Source: a bacterium (GTDB lineage Bacteria > Patescibacteriota > Gracilibacteria > BD1-5 > UBA6164). Taken from it: a DNA stretch of 34,403 nucleotides. The position numbers were made by a program, and so were the translations under genes. The stretch spans positions 1-34,403 of the forward strand of contig JAGXIV010000039.1 in assembly GCA_024635485.1 (NCBI GenBank). Direction: 5' to 3'. Below the pieces are notes generated by a model. It had not been told where the DNA came from. It saw only the letters and a program-made list of their open reading frames with translations, and did no database searches. Below are positions 9,544-22,877 of this stretch, one piece after another (the first letter of the stretch is position 1; each line of letters starts with the position of its first letter).

Positions 9544-10128
9544 ATGAAAAAAGGACACCTATTTTTTATTATGTGAGTTTCAGGAAGTGGAAAAGGAACA
9601 CTCAGAACTAATTTAAAAAATACCAAGAAAGAAAACATAGAATTTCTTAAGTCCTATGTCACCAGAGAAATGAGACCTGGTGAAGTTAACGGAGATCAAT
9701 ATTGGTTTATAACTCAAGATGCATTTAAAACAGCAATAGAACACAATGAATTTTTAGAATATGAATTAGTACATAAAGTTGCTTACTATGGAACAAAACA
9801 ACAAGATGTAATTCATTGACTCGAATCTGGAAAAATACTTTTCAAGGAAATTGATACGAAATGACTCAAGCAACTCCATGAAAAATATCCAGATTTTTCA
9901 AAAAATTATACATCATTTTTTATTGATGTACCCAATGAAGTTTTCAGACAAAGATTTTTTGAAAGAAGCCCTGAAGCAAGCGAAGAAGATTTTCAAAATA
10001 GACTTGAAAGTGCAATATTTGAAAGAGAACATGCCAGTGAATATTGTGACTATATTTTAAGATGAGATAATACACCTGAAGAGGTACTTCAAGAAGTTTT
10101 AGAAATCATACATAAACACAGCTCATAA
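9544..10128 (+). CDS. gmk: Guanylate kinase
   Basis: Phosphorylates GMP to GDP with ATP. The 194-residue product has the P-loop MGVSGSGKGTL (residues 10-20; the first glycine is UGA), the GMP-binding SYVTREMRPGEVNGDQYWF and the downstream YELVHKVAYYGT. The lid region carries the RFFERSPEASEEDFQNRL segment (family: R...RG.ES.E.I..RL). Length is typical. The TAA overlaps the trmD ATG (TAATG), so the two are translationally coupled. A TATAAT lies only 3 bases before the ATG; it could not serve a normal leader. Confidence 0.93.
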
Positions 10129-10778
10129 TGAAATTTCATATTATTACCATATTTCCTGAATCATTTGTGAGTTTTCTAGAATCTAGTATTATTTGACGCG
10201 CCAATAATGCAGGACTTTTTGAGGTTGAATTATATAAACTCAATAGTTTTTCTACAAAAAAATTTGGACAAGTAGATGATAAGGCCTATGGAATGCATGG
10301 ACAAGTTCTCCGTCCTGAACCACTTGCAGAATGAATTGAACATATATTTAAAAAAGTTTGAAAAAAAATACCTGTTATTTTTATGAGTCCAAGTTGAGAG
10401 TTACTTGTTCAAAAAAAAGTAGAAGAAATGAGTCAAGAAATGCAAGAGTCCATTATTCTTTGTGGACATTATGAAGGCATTGATCAAAGAATAATTGATA
10501 TCTATGTCGACTACGAGATATCAATTGGTGAATATGTCCTTTCTGGTTGAGAAATAGCAGCACAAGTATTTATAGATGCATTAGTTCGACATATTCCAGA
10601 TGTACTTTGAAATCCTGAATCACTGGAAGAAGAAAGTTTTTCAAAAAAACTTGGTAGACAAAAGGAGTATCCTGTATATACTCGACCTGCGACCTTTCAT
10701 TGACTGACAGTCCCACTCGTTCTTCGAAGTGGAAATCACGCTGAAATAGAAATTTGGAAACATTCACACCTCAGATAA
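10128..10778 (+). CDS. trmD: tRNA (guanine-37-N1)-methyltransferase
   Basis: TrmD makes m1G37 beside the anticodon using S-adenosylmethionine, preventing +1 frameshifts. The 216-residue knotted SPOUT enzyme shows the opening [13 protein letters not shown], the [16 protein letters not shown] segment (family: D...GGG.GM...), the trefoil-knot loops [11 protein letters not shown] and [14 protein letters not shown], and the C-terminal [11 protein letters not shown]...[12 protein letters not shown]. Seven UGA codons read as Gly, including one in the catalytic knot (SGGE). The DDKAYGMHG stretch lacks the usual triple glycine. It overlaps gmk by one base. Confidence 0.95.
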
Positions 10779-10781
10779 AAA

Positions 10782-11405
10782 ATGAATTATAAAGCTGACA
10801 TTATTGATGCTCCATGAGCGAGTCAGACTGTAGGTATACAACATCCCTATGTTGAATACCTCTGGCAAAATATTACACTTGAGTTTATGCTCAAATTTTT
10901 TGTGGTATATTTTTTTGCTGTATGGATTGCTCTTATTATTTGGGTCGCAGCTGATATTTCAGCACGAACTACCAGTAGGATTGCCCAGGCTCTATCTATT
11001 TTATTGATTATACTTCTCACTCCACTTGGTATACTTCTCTATTTACTTATAAGACCAAGAAAAACACTCTTTCAAAGACAAAGTTTGGAGGTTGAAAATA
11101 ATCTCAATATTTTAGTTGAAATTATTAATGACCGATTAGAAAAAACTCAAATTCTTCATTGTCCAAACTGTGATATACAGATTGAAGCAGAGTTTACACA
11201 ATGTCCTAATTGTCATACAGAACTAAAACACGATTGTTCACACTGTCACAGAGAAATCAGAAATACTTGGGATGTTTGTCCATATTGTCAAAAAAAACAA
11301 AAACCAAGAGAAGTCCTCTTTATTAAATCAGAAGATCCACTCTGACAGACACATCATTCTAAAAAACAAAACAAAAAACAAAAGCATAAAAAAAAGACTC
11401 GTTAA
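10782..11405 (+). CDS. Membrane protein with double zinc ribbon
   Basis: A 207-residue product. After a 35-residue hydrophilic start come two membrane segments (about residues 36-60 and 68-92), then a soluble part with two zinc ribbons: CPNC...CPNC (about 127-147) and CSHC...CPYC (about 153-171). The C-terminus is Lys-rich (KKQNKKQKHKKKTR). Four CxxC knuckles suggest two zinc ions. The start is an ATG 3 nt after trmD, so it belongs to the gmk-trmD unit. Zinc-ribbon membrane proteins of this kind are common in Patescibacteria but have no defined role. Two UGA codons. The TAA is shared with the opposite gene through TTAA. Confidence 0.75.
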
Positions 11406-11420
11406 ACGAGTCTTTTTTTT
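11390..11420. terminator. Bidirectional terminator containing both stops
   Basis: AAAAAAGACTCG-ttaaa-CGAGTCTTTTTT. The loop TTAAA holds the TAA of the plus gene (11403-11405) and of the minus gene (11404-11402). Confidence 0.88.
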
Positions 11421-11917
11421 ATGTAATGTCTATAATATCAAACTATATTACTGGAGAGAAATATACATTCTAATACAAGTCATAAAGGAGTGAAAATAAT
11501 AAGATTATATATAATAAAACAAGAAGTCGCTCACATCATTATAATCCTCAAGTGCTGATCTTCTTGCTGAAATACAGAAACGGTTGAAAGTAAACTTGCA
11601 CAAAGAATAAGTAAATCTAAATAATCTTTATAAAATAAAAATGTAATAAAAAATGATGCTGGGACAAAGAGTAACATCCATTTTTTATTACTTGTATGGT
11701 ATGAAACAAAAAATCTAAAAACAGCTAAAAATCAAATAATAGCAGGGACATATCTTTCAAGAAAGATATATTGAAGCGCAATACAAAAAGAAGAAATTAT
11801 AAAGAATATTAAAATTTTCTTTCTCTCCTTAAATTGAAAACTACAAATATCTGAAATAATTGCAGTTCAAGCAAACACTTGAGACATTATAAATGAAAGC
11901 GTGAGTCAAAAAATCAT
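11402..11917 (-). CDS. Polytopic membrane protein, possibly YgjV family
   Basis: A 171-residue, strongly hydrophobic protein with about five to six membrane segments, for example KILIFFIISSFCIALQYIFL and WMLLFVPASFFITFLFY. The short hydrophilic links include SYHTSNKKW and QQEDQHLRI. Helix count, length and the QEDQHLR-type loop before the last helices recall the bacterial inner-membrane YgjV family, but I cannot confirm this by eye. Four UGA codons. The start is the ATG at 11917; an upstream ATG is out of frame. It lies 37 nt downstream of leuS on the same strand and may be co-transcribed with it... but leuS ends at 11955, so this gene precedes the operon's end. Confidence 0.6.
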
Positions 11918-11954
11918 TTTTATTTTTCATTAATATATCACACTTTCAAATACT

Positions 11955-15247
<3,293 letters not shown>

Positions 15248-15322
15248 ATATCTGCATTGATGAATTAATATAGCTCTATTATAACTAAAAATCTGATTTA
15301 TCTAAGTTTTGTTGACACAAAA

Positions 15323-15348
15323 AAAGTCCTACTAAGAAGTAGAACTTT
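15323..15348 (-). terminator. Terminator after the T4SS-pilin-like pair
   Basis: AAAGTcCTACT / AGTAGaACTTT hairpin with a run of T on the minus strand beyond it. It separates the pilin-like genes from leuS. Confidence 0.75.
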
Positions 15349-15359
15349 AATTATGATTT

Positions 15360-15755
15360 TTATGAAAAGTTTTGAAGGAACATAGTAGTTGGACCAACAA
15401 TATCTGAGTCAGACATTACTGATATAACAAATCTAATGAGCTGACTTGATAGAAAAATAACAACAAGTCATATAACAACATAGATAAGTATATTTTTTCA
15501 TTTTTTTACTTTTTCTTCATCTCCTCCAGAAGTGAGTATGGTAAATCAAGCATATATTGCAAAAACAATTGATACAAAATAGAATAGGCCAATAATGAAA
15601 CCTAAAATATTATCAAGGGTAAATACAAGATCGCTTCCTCCTAGTCTGAGGTTTGGAGTAATCCTTCATACTCAAAAAGCATTCTCAGCTTCGGCAGCTG
15701 AAGCTTGTAGAAAAAGACTAGTAGAAACAAAAATGGAAAGCAATATATTTCTCAT
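15360..15755 (-). CDS. T4SS-pilin-like small membrane protein (second copy)
   Basis: A 131-residue paralogue of the preceding gene. Signal peptide (MRNILLSIFVSTSLFLQASA), short extracellular part, first membrane helix (DNILGFIIGLFYFVSIVFAI), the conserved loop TSGGDEEKVKKGK, second membrane helix (ILIYVVIGLVVIFLSSQLI) and a C-terminal tail 20 residues longer than its neighbour. The two-helix VirB2/TrbC-like layout with GGDEEKVKKGK matches the small pilin-like proteins widespread in Patescibacteria (T4SS_pilin type). Its ATG lies 1 nt after the first copy's stop (TAATATG), so the pair is coupled. The real role (pilus, conjugation or surface) is unknown. Confidence 0.82.
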
Positions 15756-15756
15756 A

Positions 15757-16119
15757 TTATACAACAACATCACTAGTACCAATAGAAATAATCCATCTGA
15801 TTATTTGACTTGCAAGGAAGATAACAATTAGACCAAGAACTGCTTGAATAAGTGTTGTTTTTCCTTTTTTCACTTTTTCTTCATCTCCACCAGCAGTAAG
15901 AATTTGGAATCATCCATAGAGAGCAAAAACTACAGCAACAAAATAGAGAAGACCTACAAGAAAACCAAGGATATTATCGAGAGTCCCAACAAAATCTCCG
16001 CTTGTACCATTATCTCAGGTAGTTGCACTCTTTGTTCCTGTAACATTAATGGCAGCACTTGCGAATTGAGCGTGAGCCGCAACACCAGATGCAAGTCCAA
16101 GTTTTAGAATATTTTTCAT
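15757..16119 (-). CDS. T4SS-pilin-like small membrane protein (first copy)
   Basis: A 120-residue protein: signal peptide with AHAQFASA cleavage region (residues 1-26), then DNILGFLVGLLYFVAVVFAL, loop TAGGDEEKVKKGK, and LIQAVLGLIVIFLASQII. The two hydrophobic helices around a charged hairpin are the VirB2-like design. It has an AAGGA ribosome site and a strong promoter, so it is probably abundant. UGA occurs in the loop before FQILTAGG. It forms a tandem duplicate with the next gene; the identical GGDEEKVKKGK loops show common origin. No other type IV secretion genes are in the window. Confidence 0.85.
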
Positions 16120-16153
16120 TTTCCTTGTAAATAAATAATAAATTACACCATCG

Positions 16154-16182
16154 ATTATATGAAACTTGCAAGAAAAACGCAA
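16154..16182 (-). promoter_or_regulatory. Promoter of the pilin-like pair
   Basis: Minus strand: TTGCGT, 17-bp spacer, perfect TATAAT, about 35 nt before the start codon, with a GCAAG-type spacer sequence. Confidence 0.65.
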
Positions 16183-16248
16183 ATTTTTTATTTTATTTTG
16201 AAGCTTTCTCTATATAAATACGTACAATTATTACACATTAGGAAATAA

Positions 16249-16808
16249 ATGATGACAGAAGAAGAAATACAGAATTTTTTAATCTCGCTTAAGCGATATG
16301 GAGAAGAAAATAATATTCCAAATATTAGTCTAAAAAATGCCAAATATCTAAGAAATCTCATTTCTAAAAATAAAAGTCATAAGATTCTAGAAATTTGAAG
16401 TGCTAACGGGTATTCTACTATACAATTTGCATTAGAAATAAAAAAGTATAATGGAAAAATTACCTCTATAGAATTTTCTCAACTTGCGTACGAAGAAGCT
16501 CAGGATAATTTTGAAGCCGTTTGAGTATCTGATATTATAACTCATTATTTTTGAGATGCGAGAGAAATCCTCCCCTTATTAGAAGAATCTTATGATTTTA
16601 TTTTCATAGATGGCCTCAAAAAGAATCACTCAATTTTTTAAAACTTGTCTGGAATAAAACTCTTCCCAATGCAATTATTGTCATTGATGATGTTATTAAA
16701 TTTCGATATAAGATGGAAAATCTGTATTCATATTTAGGAAAGCAATGAATTCAATATGAAGTAATCCAAATTGATGATGATGATGGAATCATGATTATAA
16801 AAAAATAA
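16249..16808 (+). CDS. O-methyltransferase-like protein, interrupted by one frameshift
   Basis: A class I S-adenosylmethionine enzyme of the O-methyltransferase (caffeoyl-CoA OMT/TrmR-like) type, about 186 residues if the frameshift is corrected. Motifs: ILEIGSANGYST (SAM motif I, near residue 48), KITSIEFS, and DFIFIDGLKK (motif with the metal-binding Asp), then AIIVIDDVI. After DGLKK the frame breaks: five A (16618-16622) where six are needed to give DGLKKESLNFLKL. As written, translation stops at 16641 (130 codons). Downstream sequence to TAA at 16806 stays open and family-like, so the break is recent or an assembly error. Several UGA codons read as Gly. Start: two ATGs in tandem, AGGA ahead. 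Confidence 0.8.
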
Positions 16809-16836
16809 TCTCACGATATGTGAGATTATTTTTTTA
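16804..16836. terminator. Bidirectional terminator (O-methyltransferase / tig)
   Basis: AATAATCTCAC-gatat-GTGAGATTATT followed by T. The stem overlaps the stop codon of the plus gene. Confidence 0.88.
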
Positions 16837-16843
16837 TACAGGT

Positions 16844-18166
16844 TTATTTTTTCTTCGCTTCAGACTTTTCGTCCGTGAAGAAATTATCAATGAGTTTTCT
16901 ATAGGCCATTCTTCTTTTGAGTTCTTCATAATATGAAGTACCAGGAACGTAGAGCTCTTTGAGTCTTGCTAGAACATCTTCTGATTGATATCGACTCATT
17001 ATTTTTTCTACTTCTTTTTTGAGTTCATCGTCTGTTACTTCTACCTTTTCTTTCAGCATGAGTTCATTAAAAATAATTTCTCCTTGAAGTCTTTTTAAAG
17101 CAGTAGCTTCTACGTGTTGTTTCTTATATTGTTCTACAGAAAGATTGAGAGATGCAAGGTAATCATCCATTTTTACTCCATCTTTCGCAACATTTTCTTT
17201 GATTTCATCATATACTTGATCTGTTTGTCGTGCAAGAAGCTCTGTACCAATTTCTAATTTTGAAATTTTCACAAGTTCATCAATCAAAGTACTTTCTCTT
17301 TCCATTGCATCATTTGCTTCTTTTGTTTCGAGAATTTCTTCCTTAAGTAGTTTTTTAAAACCCTCAAAATCTAAATCTTTTCCTCGAAGTTTTTGAATAA
17401 ATTCTTTATCAAATTCTGGGGCATGCGCTCGTTCTATTTTAAGAGCTTTTACTTTAAATTTGGTTTTCTTTCCTGCAAAATCAGCGTTGTGATAATCTTT
17501 TGGGAAATTAACATCCATTTCTTTTTCGTCTCATACTTTCATTCCTACCATATCCTCTTCAAATCCAGGTACTAAGAGGTTTGAACCAAGCACGAGTGGA
17601 TATGCTCTCATACTGGTAGCTTCAAGCATTTTCCCATCTGTATCATAGCCATCTGTATCTATGGTAAGTTTATCTCCAATTTTTGCTGCATAGTCAGATT
17701 CTGCATCATGAAAATGAGTAAATCTTGTTTTGATATCAGCAATTGCATCTTCAACTTCGCTTTCAGAGACACTAAGTTTTTGCTTTTTAAGTTTGATATC
17801 TTTATATGAGTCTTCTATTTCAACAGTTGGAAATATTTCAACTTGTATCAGTACTTTGAGCGGATCTTGTGATACGACTTCTGTAATTTCAGCCTGAGAA
17901 ACAGGCATGAGATTTTCTTTTTTGAGTGCTTCTTTATAGAGTCAATCTATGGCTTGTTCCACGGTCATTTGTAGAATTCTTTCTTCTCCAAATTCTTTTA
18001 CTATAACATCTTCTGGTATTTTAGATCCTTTTCTAAAACCTTTAATATTAGCATTTTGACCAGCACTTGCTATGACTTTTTTTCTATATTTTGCAACATT
18101 TTCAGTTGATTGCTCAATTACAAGCTCAATTCTCGAGTTTCCTAATTTTTTAATTTCTACGTTCAT
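16844..18166 (-). CDS. tig: Trigger factor (ribosome-bound chaperone, peptidyl-prolyl isomerase)
   Basis: Binds L23 at the ribosome exit and shields nascent chains. The 440-residue product has the N-terminal ribosome-binding domain with the signature region IKGFRKGSKIPEDVI (residues 41-55, family GFRKGK.P), the FKBP-type domain (about 155-240: AKIGDKLTIDTDG...LVPGFEEDMVGMKVGDEKEM), and a long helical C-terminal domain. Length is typical. Only two UGA codons, both at glycine (AIDGLYK and MKVGDEK). It is usually followed by clpP/clpX; neither is here. Its promoter is recognised upstream. Confidence 0.96.
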
Positions 18167-18228
18167 AGTATATATAATTTAATAAACTTCTTTTTGTTTG
18201 TATCAAAAAGTTCTAAAATAACGCGCAC

Positions 18229-18256
18229 AGTATAGTGATAAAATCACTTATTTCAA
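18229..18256 (-). promoter_or_regulatory. tig promoter
   Basis: Minus strand: TTGAAA, 16-bp spacer, TATACT; the leader is about 55 nt. Confidence 0.55.
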
Positions 18257-18396
18257 AATTTTTCCTCACTGTTTTAAATGAATATTAAAATATATTTAAA
18301 ATAATAGGCAAGGTAAATTATACAATAGTGTTTTATTATTTACTCTACTCATACTATAATGAAATTGTTATTTATTTATTATAACTCTGATACATT

Positions 18397-18969
18397 ATGA
18401 AAATTTCTTTAAGAAAGGGGTTCACGCTTATTGAACTTCTAGTTGTTATTACTATTATTGGTATTCTTGCTACAGGTGCTGTTACAGTATTTACATCACA
18501 AATACAAAAAGCTCGAGATACAACTCGTATCAATGATATTAAAGCACTTCAAAGTGCAGTAGAACAAACATATCAAGATCTCGCTGCATATCCTGACGCA
18601 GTAGCTTGAACTTGATTTGTTGATGATGTTGATGCATATATTGCTATCATTCCTAAAGATCCAAAAGAAGGACAAAACTGTCAATCAAGTGGAACAATTC
18701 AAACAACTTGTTTCTACTCGTATCAAGTTGGTGATGACGGAGGTATAACTAACTGAGTATATGAACTATCTACTGGTTTTGAGGCTGAAGGAAATATAAA
18801 TGTAAGAGCTGCTGATACTGTTGATAATGGAAATGACCCAGCGAGATTTGAAAATGGAATTCAAACTGATATTCTATCTTCTGCTGTTCCTGCTGGAGTT
18901 GCTGAAACTGATTGATGTACTCTTGCTGCATCAAGTAGTGCACTATTGCTTGGTTCTGCTTGTAATTAG
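18397..18969 (+). CDS. Type IV pilin/pseudopilin-like protein
   Basis: A 190-residue class III signal protein. The prepilin peptidase site is RKG|FTLIELLVVITIIGIL, with the Glu at +5 needed for assembly and a long N-terminal helix (residues 9-50). The globular part contains four cysteines likely paired in two disulfides (GQNCQSSG, TTCFYSY, DGCTLAA, GSACN) and a DDGGITNGVYELSTGFEAEG segment as in GspG/PilA-like folds. Four to five UGA = Gly. A strong palindromic terminator follows. No pilus assembly ATPase is near. In Patescibacteria such pili are linked with attachment and DNA uptake. The -10 is likely TATAAT at 18355-18360 with no clear -35. Confidence 0.9.
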
Positions 18970-18993
18970 TATTACAGATAATAAGATAAAAAC

Positions 18994-19019
18994 AAAAAAC
19001 CTCCATATGGAGGTTTTTT
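18994..19019. terminator. Bidirectional terminator
   Basis: Perfect palindrome AAAAAACCTCCATATGGAGGTTTTTT between the convergent pilin and pyruvyl-transferase genes. Confidence 0.92.
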
Positions 19020-19021
19020 GT

Positions 19022-20035
19022 TTATTTCAATTTTTTAAGTAGCTCGTCTGTTTTTTGAGAATAGCTCAGAACTATCTGATCAATGCCATATATATATGAA
19101 AGAATAATACTATGGAGTCTCATTGTAATAATACAATCGAGCATTTTGTGATTATAGACTGTATAGACCTCTCAGATATCAGCGTAAATTTCTCTTTCTA
19201 GATTAAGAAACTGTTTCATAAAAAGATAATCATTTGCTATGAGGTCAGTCTTATGGAAACTATGAGGGAGAAACAGTATTTTTCCACCAGCTTTTTCAAT
19301 ACATTGACAGAGCTCTTCAATCATAAGTTGCTGCATTTTGGGATTCTGAGAATTTCAAATATATCCACTTCGAAGTGCTAATCCAACCCTTTTTCAAGCA
19401 AAATCATATCACGCAAAATCACTAGGCCTAAACTTTCGGGAATTATGAGAGCTTATTATTTTTCAATGATCTTCTTGAAGTATATTATCCTGCATAACTG
19501 GATCATCTATTATTTCACTATTGATTCAAATATGCAGAAGTTGTTCTTTACTTTTTTGATCCCGAACAGTTATTTTCCATGATTTTTTAAATATTTTTCT
19601 GAGTATTAAAAAGTTTTCTTCGCGCTTAATATCGATTCATACTCTGTAAAAGTAAATCTTTTTTCATAAAAAACGTGCCCAGTTTGTTCGAAACTTCCAT
19701 TGTTTCAATGGATCAGAAACAGATTGGATTTCAGAGTCAAAAATTATTCATCCTCAACCAATAATAACTCTATCTGACCACCAAAGTGTAGAAATAAAAT
19801 TTTTGAAGTTCCTCAGATTTCGAGAGATATTTTTGAATCTACGAAAATCAATAGGAAAATATTCAATATAGCTTACTGAATCATCAATATAAAAAGGATT
19901 TTTTATATCATAGGTACAGACTCTAAATTTCGTATTTTTTCAAAACTCTTCTCTTAAAAGCGCAATTTCATTTTTTAAAATTAGTTCATCTCATAAATTC
20001 TGAGATCCTACGGCCGCAAAGATTGATATATTCAT
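19022..20035 (-). CDS. Polysaccharide pyruvyl transferase family protein
   Basis: A 337-residue product. The family opens with a glycine-rich G..N.GDE motif, here VGSQNLGDELIL (residues 9-20), and the acceptor domain shows RVIIGGGGIIFD (family: GGG) and ITMRLHSIILSYIYG (family: RxH with following helix) near the C-terminus. Enzymes of this family (CsaB, EpsO and relatives) move pyruvate from phosphoenolpyruvate to sugars of cell-surface polymers, which CsaB uses to anchor S-layer proteins. About 15 UGA = Gly. It ends 2 nt after ruvA begins on the same strand: the start is 3 nt after the ruvA stop, so the two are coupled. Substrate unknown. Confidence 0.85.
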
Positions 20036-20037
20036 AA

Positions 20038-20637
20038 TTATAGTTCTCGTATCATATAAGGAAGTATGTCTTGAAGTTCGGTTAAATTCTCTGGAATAGT
20101 CATCATAACCCTCTCAATATCACGAGTTTGATATCACATGGTCGTAAGAGTCATTTTAATATTTTCTAAAAGTGTTGCCGGAAGCATGGTTTGTTGCGCT
20201 TTTGTTTTACTAAGCGTAACATCTCAATGATATGCTTTTACAAAATCTTTATCTTTGAGTTCGAGGATTATTTTTTCTGCCATTTTTTTCCCAATTCATT
20301 TTACAGACTCAATCACTTTTTTATCATCATTTTGTACTGCCTGAATGAGTGTATTTTTTCCAAGAGAGAGAATTAATAGAGCTACTTTTCCTCCTACCCC
20401 AGATATTTTTATGAGTTCTGTAAATAGTTTTTTTTCATCCAAAGTCGTGAAACCAAACAAGCTTTGTGCATTTTCAGTAATATGATGATACACATACAAG
20501 TCAGTACTCTCAGCATTTATAAGGTGAGAAAAGGTTATTTCATGAATTCCAATCTCATAACCAAGTCAGCCCTGTGTTAATATGAGGACGGAGTGTTCAC
20601 TACACTCAATAATTTTCCCAGAAATATATCCAATCAT
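20038..20637 (-). CDS. ruvA: Holliday junction DNA helicase subunit RuvA
   Basis: RuvA binds four-way junctions and loads the RuvB motor. The 199-residue product has the N-terminal OB fold (MIGYISGKIIECSEHSVLIL), the paired helix-hairpin-helix motifs (LIKISGVGGKVALLILSLG and VKGIGKKMAEKIILELKDK) and a C-terminal RuvB-binding domain (YQTRDIERVMM). Length is typical. UGA at several glycines, including the HhH turn KGIGKK. ruvB and ruvC are not in the window. It is divergent from yidD with a 65-nt gap and followed after 2 nt by the pyruvyl-transferase gene. Confidence 0.95.
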
Positions 20638-20702
20638 TGTTTTTCATAAAAATATAATTACACTTTTAGTATATATCTTTTCAGAATAATCCCAAATTCA
20701 CC

Positions 20703-20945
20703 GTGAAAAAAATACTTATTTCCATAATTGCACTCTACCAAAAATATCTCTCACCAGACCACAGTTTTTGGGCTCAAAAAAATAATAATCCTCCATTTTG
20801 TAAACACTATCCAACTTGTAGTGAGTATACCAAAGAAGCTATCGAAAAAAAATGAGCCTTGAAGGGCTCACTCATGTGAATAGGAAGAATCTCAAGATGC
20901 ATGCCATGGAATAAAGGTTGATTTGATCCAGTAGATAAATCTTAA
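20703..20945 (+). CDS. yidD: Membrane protein insertion efficiency factor YidD
   Basis: A small 80-residue membrane-associated protein that helps YidC. Key motifs: [17 protein letters not shown] (N-terminal amphipathic helix), [15 protein letters not shown] (family C.F.PTCS.Y...A), [19 protein letters not shown] (family R..RC.P...GG.DPV). Start GTG at 20703, as no ATG fits. Three UGA = Gly. It usually sits next to rnpA and yidC; here it is between ruvA and nrdR. Its stop shares TTAA with nrdR. Confidence 0.9.
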
Positions 20946-21376
20946 TCTTGAATAAAGTCAAGGAAGTCCTTCGCCGAGGTAAAATTATGATATACAGAAG
21001 CATATCTAATATAGGATATATCATCTAATATTTTAAGTTTTTCAAGAACTTTTTCTCAAACTTTACGAGCACTGACTTCTTTTCCAGTACCAAGCTCGCT
21101 CTCTATTTCATCAATAGCTCTCTCTACATCAAGTATACTAATTCATCGTTTATTCGTTGCTTTGAGAATACTATCTTCGAGCTTATCTCTATCATATCGT
21201 TCTTTCACGTCTCCATTTTTAACAATAATGAGATTACTTACAGCTCATTTTTCAAAAGTGGTAAATCGATTTTGACATTTTTCACATTCTCGCCTTCTTT
21301 TTACTACTTTTCCATCATCAGATACTCGTGAATCTAAAACCTTTGTATCTGTATTTCCGCAGTTTCAGCAGTTCAT
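20942..21376 (-). CDS. nrdR: Transcriptional repressor NrdR
   Basis: NrdR represses ribonucleotide reductase genes, sensing ATP/dATP through its ATP-cone. The 144-residue product has the N-terminal zinc ribbon (MNCGNCGN...[14 protein letters not shown], residues 1-46) and the ATP-cone (residues 50-140: [23 protein letters not shown]). The usual zinc ligand layout CPxC-CxxC is kept, with Gly (UGA) for the normal Pro. Length is typical (150). Convergent overlap with yidD by 3 bp. No nrd gene is in the window. Confidence 0.95.
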
Positions 21377-21452
21377 ATTCCGAGAAATTAAATATTACTT
21401 TGATAGATTATAAGTAAGCTCAGTAAATTTACAACATTGAAGTAAATAAAAA

Positions 21453-21475
21453 AACACTCATAATATATGAGTGTT
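21453..21475 (-). terminator. Terminator after the 21496 gene
   Basis: AACACTCAT-aatat-ATGAGTGTT hairpin; on the minus strand a run of seven T follows. Confidence 0.8.
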
Positions 21476-21495
21476 AGAAAGCTATTTTCAATCCT

Positions 21496-22761
21496 TTATT
21501 TTTTACAACATACGGCATATGCTCTTTGAGATGCATTATTTCAGAGATATGTACTACAATCTGCAGTCCATCCAGATAAATCACCAAGTGGTCGACTCAG
21601 AGTAATCATATCATCTCTCGCAACATAACATTGAGCTCATCCAGACATTACAAACTCATCACTCGAACAATTCGCAGTAGAATTTCAAGGAAAGTTCCAA
21701 CCGGAATCAACCACTCGACAAGCAAAATTTCATTTAATTCTACCAGTCACATCAAGATTTGCCATAGTGAAGTTTGAAGCGTTATTTAGCTCACTTCCAT
21801 TTATACTGTTAGATGCAATTTTTCAAGATGTAATAGTATTTGCAGCAATATCAATTCCCTGAATCGAATAATTCTGAATACTCCCACTATCTACGGCTCA
21901 ATCTGCTAATTCACTATTTCTAATTGCATTTGCAGCAATGTCATTCCCTGTAATACTATTATCTTGTATTTCAGTAGAATCTACAGTATTATCTTGGATA
22001 TAATCTCCTGACATTGTTCCTCAGCTTATAACTACATTTCATCCTATAACAGTCCCTCCAGAATATTCTGAAGCATAATTAACATACAAAGTATCACTTC
22101 CTTTATTTCACAAAAGTGCTAAGTTTCTTGGAAAACTTCAACTTGTTCCATTTCATTCTATCCATACATCATAACTTGATCATTGATTGAGAAATAGTTT
22201 TCCGTTCGTTGTGAGTTGTCACATTGTAAAAGCATCAGCATTATTGATTTCACTATTTCATATTGCATTCGCTTCTATTTCTGATGCATCAATAGTATTA
22301 TTTTGTATATTATCTCCATTAATATTCGTAATTAGTGCTCCATCTCATTGAAATCACACAGCTTTCGCATTTCAATTTATGTCAAGTACTTGAGTCGGGT
22401 TAGTTTTTCAGATTCAAATCATTGTTCCAGTATCAGTAATCATTGAAGCTACAAATTGAGTTCCATTCCACTTTGGAACGTTATTATTATTTCCCCCCAT
22501 GATAGATTGAAGGGCCAGAATAAAATAATTCGTAATCTTTTGATTTCCATCAAAGATTCGTGCTAGTATCTCTCAGACATATCCCTTTTGACTCATTCAT
22601 GGTGGAGTACTTGGAGCTGGTGGTGTTCATGGTGTCACAGCTCATTGGACTTTTATAATGTTTGCAGTCGCTTGTGTTTCACCAATCGTAGCAGCAAAAA
22701 CACTGTTTAACGATAGTGAGAAAATGCTGAGTATCGCAATTATTAATATAATATTTTTCAT
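21496..22761 (-). CDS. Secreted protein with fibre-like degenerate repeats and a Cys-rich end
   Basis: A 421-residue product. Signal peptide (MKNIILIIAILSIFSLSLNS..FAA), then a Pro/Gly/Thr linker (TPGTPPAPSTPPG, residues 44-56), a hydrophobic helix (ILALQSIMGG, ~82-91) and a long beta-prone part with degenerate ten-residue repeats of the type xNxIxxxxIxxN: DNIQNNTIDASEIEANAIGN, DNSITGNDIAANAIRNSEL, NTITSGKIASNSINGSEL. Such repeats are seen in fibrous tail-fibre and adhesin shafts. The C-terminal 85 residues hold six to seven cysteines (CRVV, NCSS, QCYV, DCST, VCCKK), likely disulfide-bonded. About 35 UGA = Gly. A surface role (attachment to a host cell) is inferred, not shown. Confidence 0.75.
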
Positions 22762-22877
22762 AGGATTATTAATGAAATATTAGTTCATAGTAAGTATAGC
22801 ATAGTTTAGAGTAAAAATACAAATTTAGCCTCATAAAAATTATTCATCCATAAATGAATGAATCTAGTATATAAGTA

